From Albifimbria verrucaria (lineage: Eukaryota; Ascomycota; Sordariomycetes; Hypocreales; Stachybotryaceae), in contig JAHREC010000009.1 of assembly GCA_020081605.1 (NCBI GenBank), positions 4,588,001-4,652,000 on the forward strand: a DNA stretch of 64,000 bases, read 5' to 3'. Shown here piece after piece: positions 37,589 to 48,695 of the stretch. Numbering within the stretch: position 1 is the stretch's first letter; every line of letters begins with the position of its first letter. The notes beneath the pieces were generated by a model, which saw nothing but the letters and a program-made list of their open reading frames with translations, was not told the DNA's origin and made no database searches. The translations under genes and the position numbers were made by a program.

Positions 37589-39461
37589 ATGATCTGTCTC
37601 AACAAGGCCGACGAGGGCACCTTCAAGCACCTCAACTGGAACCAGAGCCCCGGTGCCTTGCCCGCTGATGGAACCACCTGCCAGGATCTCAACGGCATCT
37701 CCAACCTGCGCGAGCATGTGCGCGCTGGCCAGGACGGCGCGGGTGGAGGGTCGTTATTCGATCCCGCTGCGGCTAACGAAGCGCAGTGTCCGGACGACGA
37801 ACATCAACCCGGGCTTGGGTCGTTGAATACGGGTCGATCGTCTAAGGGTATGTCTATATTCTCGAAATATTCATTTTTACCAATGTAATCACATATATCT
37901 TTATCAATTGTACACTAACATCCCCTTCCAGGACCTTCTACTCGTGTCATGACGGCCACTGGTGGTGAAGACCAGTACCGTCTACTCAAGGTGACCGCTT
38001 CGAGCTGTTCCTCGCAGCTTTGGAGCTGGGTTACCTGGCTGCTATCTGTTGCCGTTGCATCCTACTTCATGTCCAACATCATGCCCTACCTGAGCAATAT
38101 CTCACAGGCCGCCCAGCCTGTTTTGCCTGCCACTACTGCTACCGGAAATCGTACCCTCTCTCCTGCCCCTGCCATCGTTGTCTCCGAGCCTCTCCGCATC
38201 CATAAGAGAGCCTCTACTTGCGAGACTGGCGGCGTATCCAAGGATGAATTCAACATGCCTCTTCATGCCGGGGCTGTCTTGATCATCTGGTTCGTCTCGA
38301 CCTCGGCCTGTGCATTCCCTATTCTTGCCAACAAGTTTCCTGGCTTGCGAATTCCTCCTCGCTTCTTCTTCGTTGTCCGTCACTTCGGCACTGGCGTCCT
38401 TATTGCCACGGCCTTTGTTCACCTTCTGCCAACCGCTTTTGGTTCGCTCGGAGACCCATGCCTTAGTTCTTTCTGGACAACTGATTATCCTGCCATGCCG
38501 GGAGCCATCGCTCTGGCGGCCATCTTTTCGTCACTGTGATTGAAATGATATTCCATCCCGGACGACACGACCCGCCTGCCGCCGATCCCAACCAATGTTC
38601 CGCCGAAGATACGGACCTAGAAATGGTTGTTTCCGCCCCCGCGGCGGGTAACGTCCCCGTCCGTGAGGTCCGCCCTCCTTTCCACGGTCGTACCTCAAGC
38701 ATCGGCCATGGACTGTCACGGCTGAACCAGGACAGCCTGGAGCAGATCCGTGCCATGCATCGCCAGGCTGAGGCAGAGGGAAAGTCCGCCTCTGCGCAGC
38801 TGGCTAGCGCTACCGCCTCGCAGGAAACATTGAGCGCCGAGCAAAAGCAACGAAAGGAGCGTCTTCAGTGTGTACTCTTGGAAATGGGTATTCTGTTTCA
38901 CAGTGTCTTCATTGGCATGGCTTTGAGTGTCTCGATTGGCAACTCCTTCATCATTCTATTGATTGCCATCATCTTTCATCGTAAGTTTGCAACTATTCAA
39001 ACCGTGCATGGTTCGTGTCTAATAATTTTATCTAGAAATGTTTGAAGGTTTGGCTCTTGGAGCTCGCATTTCTGTTATTACTTGGACCAAGCAAACCAAG
39101 CAGCCGTGGCTCATGGCAATTGCGTATGGACTCACGTAAGTGGCACACTAGGCTTTATAGCAAAATAGTATCTCGACGTTGTAACTAACATGCGCCTTGC
39201 AGTACCCCCATTGGCCAAGCCATTGGACTGGCTACGCATCAGCTCTACAGCCCAAACTCGGAAGTCGGCCTTATCGTCGTCGGCGTCATGAATGCCGTCT
39301 CCGCTGGTCTACTTACCTTTGCATCCCTCGTTGAGCTTCTCTCCGAGGACTTCCTCAGCGACGATAGCTGGCGCTATCTTCGCGGCAAGCGCCGTGTCTG
39401 TGCTTGTCTGCTCGTCTTCTTCGGGGCTTTCCTCATGAGCCTCGTTGGGGCCTGGGCGTAA
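37589..39461 (+). CDS. ZIP family metal (zinc) transporter
   Basis: A ZIP permease that should import Zn2+ or a related divalent metal across the plasma or an organellar membrane. It has an unusual hydrophilic N-terminal extension of about 120 residues, a first hydrophobic segment (LWSWVTWLLSVAVASYF), then the ZIP core: VLIIWFVSTSACAFPILANK, a long variable cytosolic loop (HPGRHDPPAADP onward), TM4 with HSVFIGMALSVSIG and TM5 with HQMFEGLALGARIS. The TM4/TM5 His and Glu residues form the metal site. Three more spans end the protein. Introns: 37848-37931, 38981-39035 and 39136-39202. One deletion near 38528 truncates the raw frame at the third core helix. Restored length is about 555 residues. 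Confidence 0.9.
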
Positions 39462-39794
39462 CCGTTTCGAGAAGAGCGGTGCCGCCCATGTGTGATACGA
39501 GCTATTTCGGACATCATTCGTGGTAAAAGCGGGTGGTACCGCTGCGGTCAGATTGTTCTTCGTCTGACATGGAAAACGTGGCCCTGGGTCACGACTGTTA
39601 CTTTCTTGCGCAACGGATGGGTCAGTATTGAGGTTGCTTGATTTGAGTCATCGTTGCTTGATGATTTCGTGGACTTCATCAGTTTAGTCTTTGGAGTTTA
39701 TACATTCTTGAATAAGAATACCAGAATCCATAAAATAGCACAATCGTGGAACAAATGCTTTTAATGTATTTTTGTATGTGACTGTGTAACTCTA
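39462..39794. other. Convergent 3' region of ZIP and oxygenase genes
   Basis: 333 bp between two converging stop codons, T/A-rich, with no coding feature. Confidence 0.6.
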
Positions 39795-41035
39795 CTATTT
39801 ACTATGATACAGTATTCTTAGCCACAACTCCCTGGCAAACTCTCCAAACGTCAGGTGCTGCTCAATATCCACCTCGTCGCCAAGGTTCGGCTGAGTAAAG
39901 ACGGCGAGCGTGTTACGGGCTACACGGCCGTCGCTCACGCTGGCGCGCACACCCCTGACGAAGTGAGGGACAGCCTTGAAACGTCCAGCTGTAATGCGTT
40001 CGAGGGCCTCGCCGGTCTGGAAGGCGATGCAGTCACGGGGATCTTGACTTGCACCGTCTCGCCGGTACGAGACTTGATGTACAGGCCGGCCTCTGGGTCT
40101 GGGGAGGCTGAGAGCTCGGCGAGAGGGGGCAGGGAGGCACCGGTTGTAGCGTCACCGACGACGGGAGGCACGGCGGTGCTAGTGGCTTGCTCGTCGATGA
40201 ACATGGCAGAGGTGAGGCCGGTAAGGCAGCCGTGGTCCAGGTGGGTAGCGCACCAGTCATCTTCGCTGTCGGGAGAAGCAGACGAAGTGTTTGCGTCCTG
40301 GGGGTAGTAGTGCAGCAGACGGGCCTTGGTGGTAGTGGAGGACGCAACGACACGCTCGAGGTAGGAGGGTGGGTAGCCCGGGATGTCTTGCTCGGCGAAG
40401 CGGTCACAGGCACGGGCGACGAGCACAGCGACGTCGATGATCAGGTGGCACAGGGCCGTGAGGGAGGGACGGAAGCCGGGCAGGACGTTCTCGGCGGGCC
40501 AGACATTGGGCGAGAGGTACTCGGGGAACGTCTCAGGGAGAAATCGGCGGTAGGCTTGGCGCACTCCAAGTTGGGGTCAACGTAGAAAGCGCAGTTGGCG
40601 TAGTACGAGCCCTTGAAAGTGTCGACCTGGCCGTTCTTGAGTGTCTCCTTGCCGAGAGACCAGCCGGTGAGGTACTTGGCCTTAACATTCTCCAGCTTAT
40701 CTGGGGAGTGACAGTTAGTGAATGAGTGAATGAGTGGGTTTCACGTGTCTTACCGAGTTCCTCCTTGGGGAGGTTACCCAAGTAGGATGCGTAAGACAAA
40801 GCCATGTGTCTCAGCTGGGCAAAGTCCTGGGGAACATCCTTCACGACGAGAATGCCGAGAGAGTCGGGCCCGAAGGCGGCTTGGAGTGTCTCGAACGAGA
40901 CGTTGCCTGTGGTGGGGAGCCATGTAAGTGAAAATTGATCTCGACCGTGGACGCGTTAGTGACAATAAGTAGGGGACACATACCATCCTTGAGGTCCTGG
41001 AGAGATACCGTCACAGCCTGGGCTTGGGGCGCCAT
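39795..41035 (-). CDS. 2-oxoglutarate/Fe(II) oxygenase, isopenicillin N synthase-like
   Basis: A non-haem iron oxygenase of about 370 residues with the clavaminate/isopenicillin-synthase double-stranded beta-helix fold. The iron-binding HxD is in ATHLDHGCLTGLTSAMFID. The distal His is probably in AGRFKAVPHFVRG, followed by a possible 2-oxoglutarate-binding arginine. The N-terminal region (GILVVKDVPQDFAQLRHMAL) matches the DIOX_N layout. Introns: 40907-40983 and 40701-40753. Deletions near 40537 and 40038 break the frame; the second removes the distal iron ligand from the raw frame. It is divergent from the FRG1-like gene across 290 bp. The substrate cannot be told from sequence. Confidence 0.86.
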
Positions 41036-41325
41036 GTTTGGTTGGTTGAAGATGTGGATTTGGGCTCGGAGGAAAGAAACCGGGGAACAAGATATTTATT
41101 CTTTTATCGTATCGCCAAAGGGGCCGTCACGTTGCGCTGATAGCGGGGGCGGGGCTGCAACCATGGGGAACGAAATGCAAGGGACCGGCCGGAGACGACC
41201 GAAGCGCCCGGGCTTATGTAATGCATTTTCTGGAGCTCTAACGTACAACGTCTGGGAGCTTTCACTGTCGATTCTGGAGGAAGCAAAAGCTATAGCTCGC
41301 AACCACCCTCCACGACACAGCCACC

Positions 41326-42194
41326 ATGGTCAAACCACTATCTTTCAAAGGCGACAAGAAGCCCAAGAAGCGGAAGCGCACAGACCACGACTCCGAGGCC
41401 GGTCCGTCCAAGCAGATCCAGAAAGCCGACGGCGCCAATGCCGATGCGGGCACTGAAGAGGACGACAGCTGGGTTTCGGCCGAGGCGGCCTCTGACGTCG
41501 CCGGGCCGGTCATGATTGTGCTTCCCACGGACAAGCCGTCGGCGCTGGCGTGCGATATCAATGGCAAGGTGTTTGCCATTCCAATTGAGAACATCGTGGA
41601 TGGGAATCCGACGAGCGCGGAGCCGCATGATGTGAGGCAGGTGTGGGTTGCGAATAGGGTGTCTGGGACGGAGAACTTCCGCTTCAAGGGGCACCACGGA
41701 AAGTGAGTGCATCGTATATCTTTTTCTGGGCTTTTTGCTAACTTGAAATCTAGATATCTGTCCTGCGACAAGATCGGCCAGTTATCAGCCACATCCGAAG
41801 CCGTCTCCCCCTCGAGTCCTTCAATATCCTGCCCACGCCCGAAACCCCGGGCACGTTCCAGTTGCAGACCCTGCGCGACACCTTCATCACCATCAAAACA
41901 CCGTCCTCATCCTCAGCCGCCGCTAAGCCGGCCGAGGTGCGCGGCGACGCAGACAGCATCACGTTCGACACGACATTGCGCATCCGCATGCAGGCGCGCT
42001 TCAAGCCGCGGCTCAAGGCCGTCAAGGAGGAGCGCGCGCTGGCCAAGATTAGCCGTCGCGAGCTCGAGGAGGCGGCGGGCCGGCGGCTGACGGAGGACGA
42101 GGTGAAGGTGCTGAAGAGGGCGCGGAAGGAGGGTGATTACTATGAGAGGTTGCTGGATATTAAGGTCAAGTATAAGCACGACAAGTTTGGATGA
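41326..42194 (+). CDS. frg1: FRG1-like protein
   Basis: An FRG1 family member; these are nuclear/nucleolar proteins linked to RNA processing and actin bundling. It has a short basic N-terminus with a nuclear-localisation-like run (KKPKKRKR), a fascin-like beta-trefoil core (YLSCDKIGQLSATSEAVSPL) and the conserved helical C-terminus EDEVKVLKRARKEGDYYERL. One 51-nt intron at 41703-41753. One deletion near 41810 breaks the frame; restored length is about 272 residues, close to animal FRG1. The assignment rests mainly on the C-terminal motif and the trefoil repeat. Confidence 0.82.
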
Positions 42195-42619
42195 ACGGGA
42201 GGAAATGAATTGGGAAAGGAATATGATTTATGCTTGGGCGTATGAACCGGGTTTACTGAGGTGGGCAGGTGATGGGCTGGCATGAGCATAGCCGGCTTGC
42301 AATATGGCTAGACTTGTTGACGGAGCATGGCGAGTCACATCCGAGAATGCAATGGACATTTATGCACCTGTATAAATGGCCGCCGCGGAACAAACAGGTG
42401 GATCAAAGCCAAGCTTTACCATCATTAAGGCGAGAAACCGCATTTAGAAAAATGCCAGGGCATTTCTCAATGGCCATCCCTTCAAAAGGTGCTGCCACAG
42501 GTACAATCACAACTACAATACCCATTCAGTGTACACCATAGGCTCACGCATGTATAGCAGACAATATAAAACTCATGTTTTGAAGCTCGCTTTTATTATG
42601 ACAATTCGTGAATCACTAG
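42195..42619. other. Convergent 3' region
   Basis: 425 bp between the FRG1-like and WDR89-like stop codons. I see nothing coding. Confidence 0.6.
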
Positions 42620-43906
42620 TTAGGGGCGCCAGGCCTTGACGCTGCCGTCCTCGCCGGCCGTGTAGACAACCTGCTCCTCGTCAAAGAAGCAGAACGAGCG
42701 CACAATTTCCTCGCCGTGCGCGCCGGGCAGGCCCACGCTGTTCTGGCGGTCGAGCGTCCATGCTCCTTGGGCGTTGGCGAGGAAGACGAGCTCGAACATC
42801 TGGCGGCTGTTTTGGACATGTGTTAGCTAGCAACCAGGATTTGCACAAATTCGGGAACACATACTCTTGCGATCCGGCTCCGAGCACGGCGCCGCTACCG
42901 TCCGCCTTGGGCGACACGCTCGCCACGTACTGACACTCCAGGGCGCCGCGCACATCGCCAAAGTGGCGGAGGGCGTCGCCGGTGGGGTTCTCCTCGGCGA
43001 CGTCATACAGGGCGAACTGCTCGTCGTGGGACAGGGCGAGGATGCGCGAGGGCTGCAGCCAGGCGGCGTGGTGGATGGAGGCGTTGTGGTTGACGGTCTG
43101 GACGATGACCTCGTCCTCGTCGGCGATGCGCGTGTCGTAGACGTTGACGAGGCCGTCGGTCGACCCAGACAGGAGCAGCGCCGGGTTGGACGGGTGGAAG
43201 GAGAGGTCGGTGATGTCGTCGCTGTGGACCTCGCTGTACTGCGCCTTGGGGAGGGGTGGAGCGGACGTCCCTGGTGAGGGTGTGAGGTGGTCTGGGATAA
43301 GCTCCGTGTGAGTGAGGGAGGACTTACCACAGGTATATAGATGCGGTGTGGTTCTGCAGCTCAGTACCCACGGCTATCGTCTGAGTAGCCGAGTCGCATG
43401 CCAGTGAGAGAATAGGAGTTTGGCTCGCTGTAATTATCCTCATTAAACACATCAGCTTATGTTCTCTAATGTCTGTTCCAACTTCCTTCTCATATTCTTT
43501 GCCTAGCATTACCAACACAACCCTTCTCTTACACGCCCTCACCACACCTTCAGAAACACATCAAAGAAAAAAAAAGAAACAGCCAACTCACCTGTAAACC
43601 TCGCAACCTCAGCCCCTTGGTCGCAATACCGCCCTGCCTCAAGTCCCAAACGCCCACGCCGCCATCCTCGCCCGCCGTGCACACCAGCGAACCCGCCCAG
43701 TCAAAGACTCGCAGCGCAGCGACGGCGGCGCCGTGGCCCACGGGCAGCGGCCGGGACAGAGGGCCTGCGGACACGCGCGTCGGGTCGAACAGCGAGAGCG
43801 TCTGGTCCGAGGAGATGGTGGCGAGGCCGGCGGCCGTGCGGCGCACGTCGAGGACGTAGACGTCGTTGCCGGAGCGGTAGGTGTCGATGTTAGAGAGGGT
43901 GTACAT
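42620..43906 (-). CDS. WD40-repeat protein, WDR89-like
   Basis: A small beta-propeller protein of about 336 residues. Repeats end in recognisable blades: GLATISSDQTLSLFDP, LVCTAGEDGGVGVWDLRQ, ASIYLWDVRS, LLLSGSTDGLVNVYDTRI and, at the C-terminus, VVYTAGEDGSVKAWRP. Order and length match the WDR89 group, a poorly characterised WD40 family. Introns: 43428-43591, 43271-43327 and 42807-42864. Three deletions disturb it: one near 43614 just before the first intron and two close together near 43250-43255. With the first corrected, exon 1 joins exon 2 in phase through a normal GTGAGT donor. Confidence 0.85.
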
Positions 43907-44516
43907 GGTTTAGATGACCATATGGCTGTGAGGGTGAGATGGGGTATGAGAGTTGCGAAGAGCCTCCTCTTTAGTATGGCTCCAGACAAGTTCGAAAAAT
44001 AAAGCCTCAAAGTTGTATATCACTTTTAATATTGGATCACGCCTTCTTGCAAGTCTTGGTTGTACGTCCTCGCCTTGATGTTGAACCGTTGGAAAGTTTT
44101 GAGTAAAGATGCTAACAGACCAATGACCCTCGATAACTGAATATGCCCTCTCCACTCACTCACATACATCCAAAACGCCCACCCATCAACCACCATCTCA
44201 CTCAGTCAAGTAGGCATGAAAAAAATATACTTCTTTCAAGTGTCTATTATATTATTTTCTGCTAGTAGGAGACTGTGCCTAATTGCGTTTCTACAAGTGC
44301 TCGTACACGCCCGCTTCTTTTCCATTTCATACAAATACACCACCAACCGGACCTTTCAAAATCACGGCTCGTTCGCAACGCCTTCCGTATACCTCCTGAG
44401 AGTGGTAAGTCTCCTTTCTTCGCAAATGATAAAACGCCGCCGATTAATGCATGTTACCCCCTTTTTGCTCTAATGAACCAGACGTATCAACGAAAACAAA
44501 ACCAGAGGTGTGAGGG
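43907..44516. other. Intergenic region between WDR89-like and MTM1 genes
   Basis: 610 bp holding the WDR89-like promoter and the MTM1 3' end. No coding feature seen. Confidence 0.6.
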
Positions 44517-45981
44517 TTAGGGTTTAAGCGCTGTCGAGCTGCTTTTCCTGGCGCGCATGTTCACACCGTGGAACACCCTTTGCCGACCTCGTAGCTGCTG
44601 ATCATGATGGCGCACGCGGGCGCAACCTTTAGCGTTCGAGGAATCCAGCCCTTCCATAGTCCGGCAGCACCCTCCGTCTCGAATATGTGCCATAGTAGTC
44701 GTAGCATGTTGCGTGCCTCTGGGGCCTCGGCAGTGGCAGCGCCTCGGATGCCTGAGGTTGTCGGAGGGTCGCGGTAGACTTGTGTTCGAGTCTTGCCCAC
44801 ATCAAATGGCGTCGTCACAATTGATGCAAAGGCTCCGGACATGGCACCGGCTGTGAAGCTGTCGACGAAAGTCTCGGTGTGATTCTCACGGCTACGTGAT
44901 CTGCGTCGTTGCTCGGATCGGGCTCCTGAGCGGAACAGCGACCTTCCGGTGCGCTCCTCTCGGAAGTCGGATAACTTGCCGCGAATAGTCTCGTAACCCC
45001 ACCAGTACAGTCCTGAGAAGGGCACATCTCGCCATAAAGTGAGGGTCAAACCCTCCACAGAGAGGTGTAACCGTGGTGAGAAACCATTTCCCAACGTCCT
45101 TGAACGCTTCCATCAGGTGGTTGCCCTTGGAGCCGGAGGCGGCTTGCATTCGTGTGCGGATGAGCTCGATTGGGCCGACAGCAGTGGCAGCTAGAATTCG
45201 TGCTCCTGATCCAGCGATCAACGGAGCGTAGTCGTCGGAAAGTTTCGAGAAAGGGCTCTTGTGGTTATAGCGAAGCCACTCGTAGCCAGTGAAATAGATG
45301 ATATTGCCAGGAACAGTCATCACAAGCGTCGGGGACAGACCCTCCACAGCGAGGTGACGCCTTCATTGCGGGCGATTTTTCGCAAGCCATCGAAAGTCGT
45401 GGTGAAAGTCTTCTTGCGCGTCTCCTGAACAGCGCAGTCCGCGGCGATAGCGCTACTGGTGGTGATTCCTTCAATCTTGGGAGCCGCGAGACAGAACTCT
45501 GCGTTGTTTCCGGCCCAGAAAACTTCGCGGCAACAGGCTGTGACACCGAGTTCAGCTGATTGGAGACGGGCGAGGCTCTGGCCTGTGAGGGCGAGTCTTG
45601 AGAAGTCGGTCTTGGGGGCGGGAGCGAAGGTGTTTTGAGATTGTAATCGCACACGAACAACGTCCAGGGGGTGACTAGAGGCACGATTGTCAGTAATTTA
45701 ACGTCTCGGGGTCTCGCTTCGTGTTTGCAGAGATGGGACATACCGAGAAGTGAGGTCAACAAGCTGCCCGACATGGCCGAGATCATCTTCTGGGCAGCGG
45801 TGATCTCGAAATCGTCCCCGCCGGTGGGCATGGAAGCGGCGCTGGACTTCTTGGCCGCGGCCAGGGCAGCAGAGCCGTCATGGCCTAGCATATCGTGGCC
45901 TTGAGCGTCCGGGCTGCGCATGGCCGGGGCCATGATGTCGTCTTGGTGGTGTTCAGGGTCGGACCATGACCCTGGCAGCAT
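44517..45981 (-). CDS. mtm1: Mitochondrial carrier MTM1 / SLC25A39-40 type
   Basis: A mitochondrial carrier family protein of the Mtm1/SLC25A39/40 branch, which in yeast affects manganese/Fe-S handling and in animals supports mitochondrial glutathione import. Three carrier repeats are visible, with signatures VTPLDVVRVRLQSQ, VGPIELIRTRMQAA and TTPFDVGKTRTQVYRD. The first matrix loop is very long and carries cysteines at about residues 127, 128, 141 and 160 (TACCREVFWAGNNAEFCLAA). One intron at 45675-45743. Five deletions (near 45668, 45338, 45086, 45049 and 44578) make it one of the most broken genes here. Restored length is about 466 residues from the ATG at 45981; a second in-frame ATG at 45933 is equally possible. 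Confidence 0.9.
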
Positions 45982-47144
45982 GGATGCGGAGCCGCGTCGG
46001 AGAGGGTGGAAAAGGTGGTCGTGATGCGAAAGGGCCGCGAGGACACGGCAAGAGCAGATCGGATCGGGATCGGACAAGGTTTGACCTAGGATGGGGATTG
46101 TTGAAGGTTGCGATGTGGTGGTGCGGATTGTCGGATTGACTAGGTGGAGGTTGAGCAGGCAAAGTGGAATGGCAAAGAAGTCGACGGAGTCATCGATAGC
46201 TTTAGCAGAGAATGAGCAGCACTAAATCGGCAAATTGGTGAGCTCGGGAATTTGGCAAGGCCCGCCTTCGGCTCTCACTAATCGAGGACGCTTGAAAGCG
46301 GCGAATCCCGGCCTTAATTGTCTCTTATTTCCCGCCTGGGGGTTTTTTTCTTGTCCTTGTCCTTTGGGGGCGAAGATCGGACCTGATTGGGGCTTATCTA
46401 ATCAATCAGCGTTGCAGGTACGTACCTTGCGAAGCCGGCTATGAGGTAATTGGACAAAAGATATGGCACATGCGTAGGTACGTCTGCGGGCATCAGTGTG
46501 GCAAGAAAGCAATATGCCAGCTATGATCTAGAAATCGACATGGAATTAAATAAGGACAGATGCTCCAGTTTAATTCACACAGAGTTCCATTCATATCAAA
46601 AAGGTATAATTTGCGTGTCAAGTATCCGTCAACTCAATCTCCCATCAAGACAACACAACGTCATCAGCCGTGACATGCTCTGTATAAAAGTCCAGCAGTG
46701 ATCAGTGACGTCGAGGCGATCAACCATGCCCTCAGTAAGACCTTTCTCCTCTTTTCATTACGACATACCTTATGCTTTAGCGTCGATGCTGTGAAAGGGT
46801 TGCAGCGACGAATACGTGGGTGCGATAACAACGAACTGCCGAGTCTGGCGAGACTCGGTACTAACAATTGGCTGCATGGTGCTAGAGACTTAAACCTCGG
46901 CACTACCATAACAAGCAAAAGCTTGGAGAGGGGGTCAAAGTGTTGCCATTAACAAAGGTATTGTACCTGGTATAAACAATTTCATTTCGTTCTTGTTTTG
47001 GATAGCGCTGGGCCGATGACATGGAGGGTATCACTCTTTGGCGTCTTTCTGTTGTTGCCAGCCCCTGAAACCATCACATCTACAACCATTGCTCCCATCT
47101 ACAATGCCGAGTCTACCCGTGCAATCACCCATTCTTCTACTCTA
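45982..47144. other. MTM1 upstream / membrane-protein gene downstream region
   Basis: 1.16 kb between two minus-strand genes. It should hold the MTM1 promoter (right-hand of its start) and the 3' end of the next gene. The small frames near 46664-46952 show no feature. Confidence 0.55.
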
Positions 47145-48411
47145 TTAGCCCTGCACCGGATGTTTCCATTGTTGATACGCTACCCATGCCTGGAAGATGC
47201 CTACAGCCAAGCTCAACGCCCCTAACACAACGGCAATGGCTACACCTCCCAATGTCGCCATCATAACATACCTCGCACCACTCCGCCGTTCCATCCATCT
47301 TTCCACGAACCCGCTCGGCGTTGGGTGTTCGATCTGGTCGTACAGGTCGGCTAGCCTGACGCTCCAGTAACGAAACGGGATGCTGTTTTCGTCGCCACGT
47401 CTGTAAGACCTTGTATCGACCCTGACGCAATCGGGGTCGAACGACTTCTTTGAGACAAGTGTGCGCAGCAGTGACTGAGACTCAGAGTCAAGTGGAAACA
47501 GAACTTCTTTCAGTGAGACAAGGGTTTCGAGGGCCAAATCCCGTGGTATGTTGCCTCTACAAAAAAATTAGCTTCGTTACAGTAGCATGTGTTGGGCTTC
47601 AAGGGACTTACTCTGAGATGGCCCTGCCTGTGTCGTCATGGCGATCGCAATTGAGGCTGCTCGCGAGATGCTCCTTCAACACACTCGTATGGTGGTAAAT
47701 TTCTACTGTCCTGTACTTGACGTCCAATCGTAGATGGTTTTGAAGATTGTCTGTCGGGATAAGTTCAAGGCCAGCCGTTCTCTTAAGGCGCTTCGCTGTC
47801 AGGCCTGTCCATCTAGTGTTTCGCGTTGGTATAAGTTGCTGGCGCGCACCATCCTGGGCCGAGTCAACCTCCTCTTTAGCAGGAAATGCCATGTCAATAA
47901 AATCTGAGAAGGAAGTGTCGCTCTGCCATGTTATGGGCATGGCACCATATTCTAATAAGCCATCTGACTGATTTTCGGCTGACGAATTGACCATTGCCAT
48001 AGCTCTCGCAGCTAGACTGAAAGCTCGGTTTTGGTCAACCAGAGAAGGTAAGGTTGTCTCGCCTCGTGCAGCAGCTTTTTGTGTGAAATGCGCTTCTGTA
48101 AGTTCTGATCGAAGAGACTGGGGTGCCTTCTTAAGACTCCTGATAATATCCAGTAGGTCCTCGTGAGTGCGAAGAGACGGCACGCTCCCAGGAAGAAGAT
48201 CCGGTACATATGATGATGTGATTTCGCGATAGTAGCTGAAAAACGATTCCAGCTTAGTCGATTGCTGCCAAGGACAGTGAGCTGAGCGGCAGTCTCTGCC
48301 AGCATTGCAGTCGTCACATAGCTCCCATTGCCAAAGGACCCGGCATAAGCTGCGCAGTTGGTCTCTCGTCACTCCCGCAAGCGGGAAGATGGACTGATTC
48401 AAAGTATCCAT
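47145..48411 (-). CDS. Uncharacterised protein with Cys-rich N-terminus and C-terminal membrane segment
   Basis: About 403 residues with an intact frame in two exons (intron 47557-47611). The N-terminus has a possible metal knuckle, ELCDDCNAGRDCRSAHCPWQ, with Cys spacing x2, x5, x4 and an extra His. A helical middle part contains SLVDQNRAFSLAARAMAMVN and AKRLKRTAGLELIPTDNL, then a conserved-looking segment VEIYHHTSVLKEHLASSLN. The end is ERRSGARYVMMATLGGVAIA continuing into one long hydrophobic helix and a short QWKHPVQG tail, so it is probably a single-span tail-anchored protein. I recall it as resembling a family of uncharacterised Pezizomycotina proteins; no function is known to me. It shares a 284-bp promoter with the divergent trypsin-fold gene. 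Confidence 0.8.
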
Positions 48412-48695
48412 TGTTGCAACAAATGCCCACAAAGGAGAATGCAAACTCAAGGACAATTCGTAATGCTTCGCATAGGACTCAGATAAGGCTGAATTGATCG
48501 ATGAGGCTTTGGGATTGTGTATGCACCTTGTTGGGGCTATGCTAAGGCTGAGCAGCCCCTGTCGTTGGGGTGGGCGGTTACACCATCAGCGAAGCAAAGG
48601 AGCGACCACGACTTCTCTCGAGCGCTGATGACTTCCATTCTTCATCTCACGAAGCCAGACGGCCGATGGAGTGAGCGTCGTTCATTAGTGAAAAA
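48412..48695. promoter_or_regulatory. Shared divergent promoter
   Basis: 284 bp separate the start codons of the membrane-protein gene (minus) and the trypsin-fold gene (plus). Both promoters must fit here, so co-regulation is plausible. I see no clear TATA box or strong palindrome. This is inferred from gene arrangement only. Confidence 0.55.
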
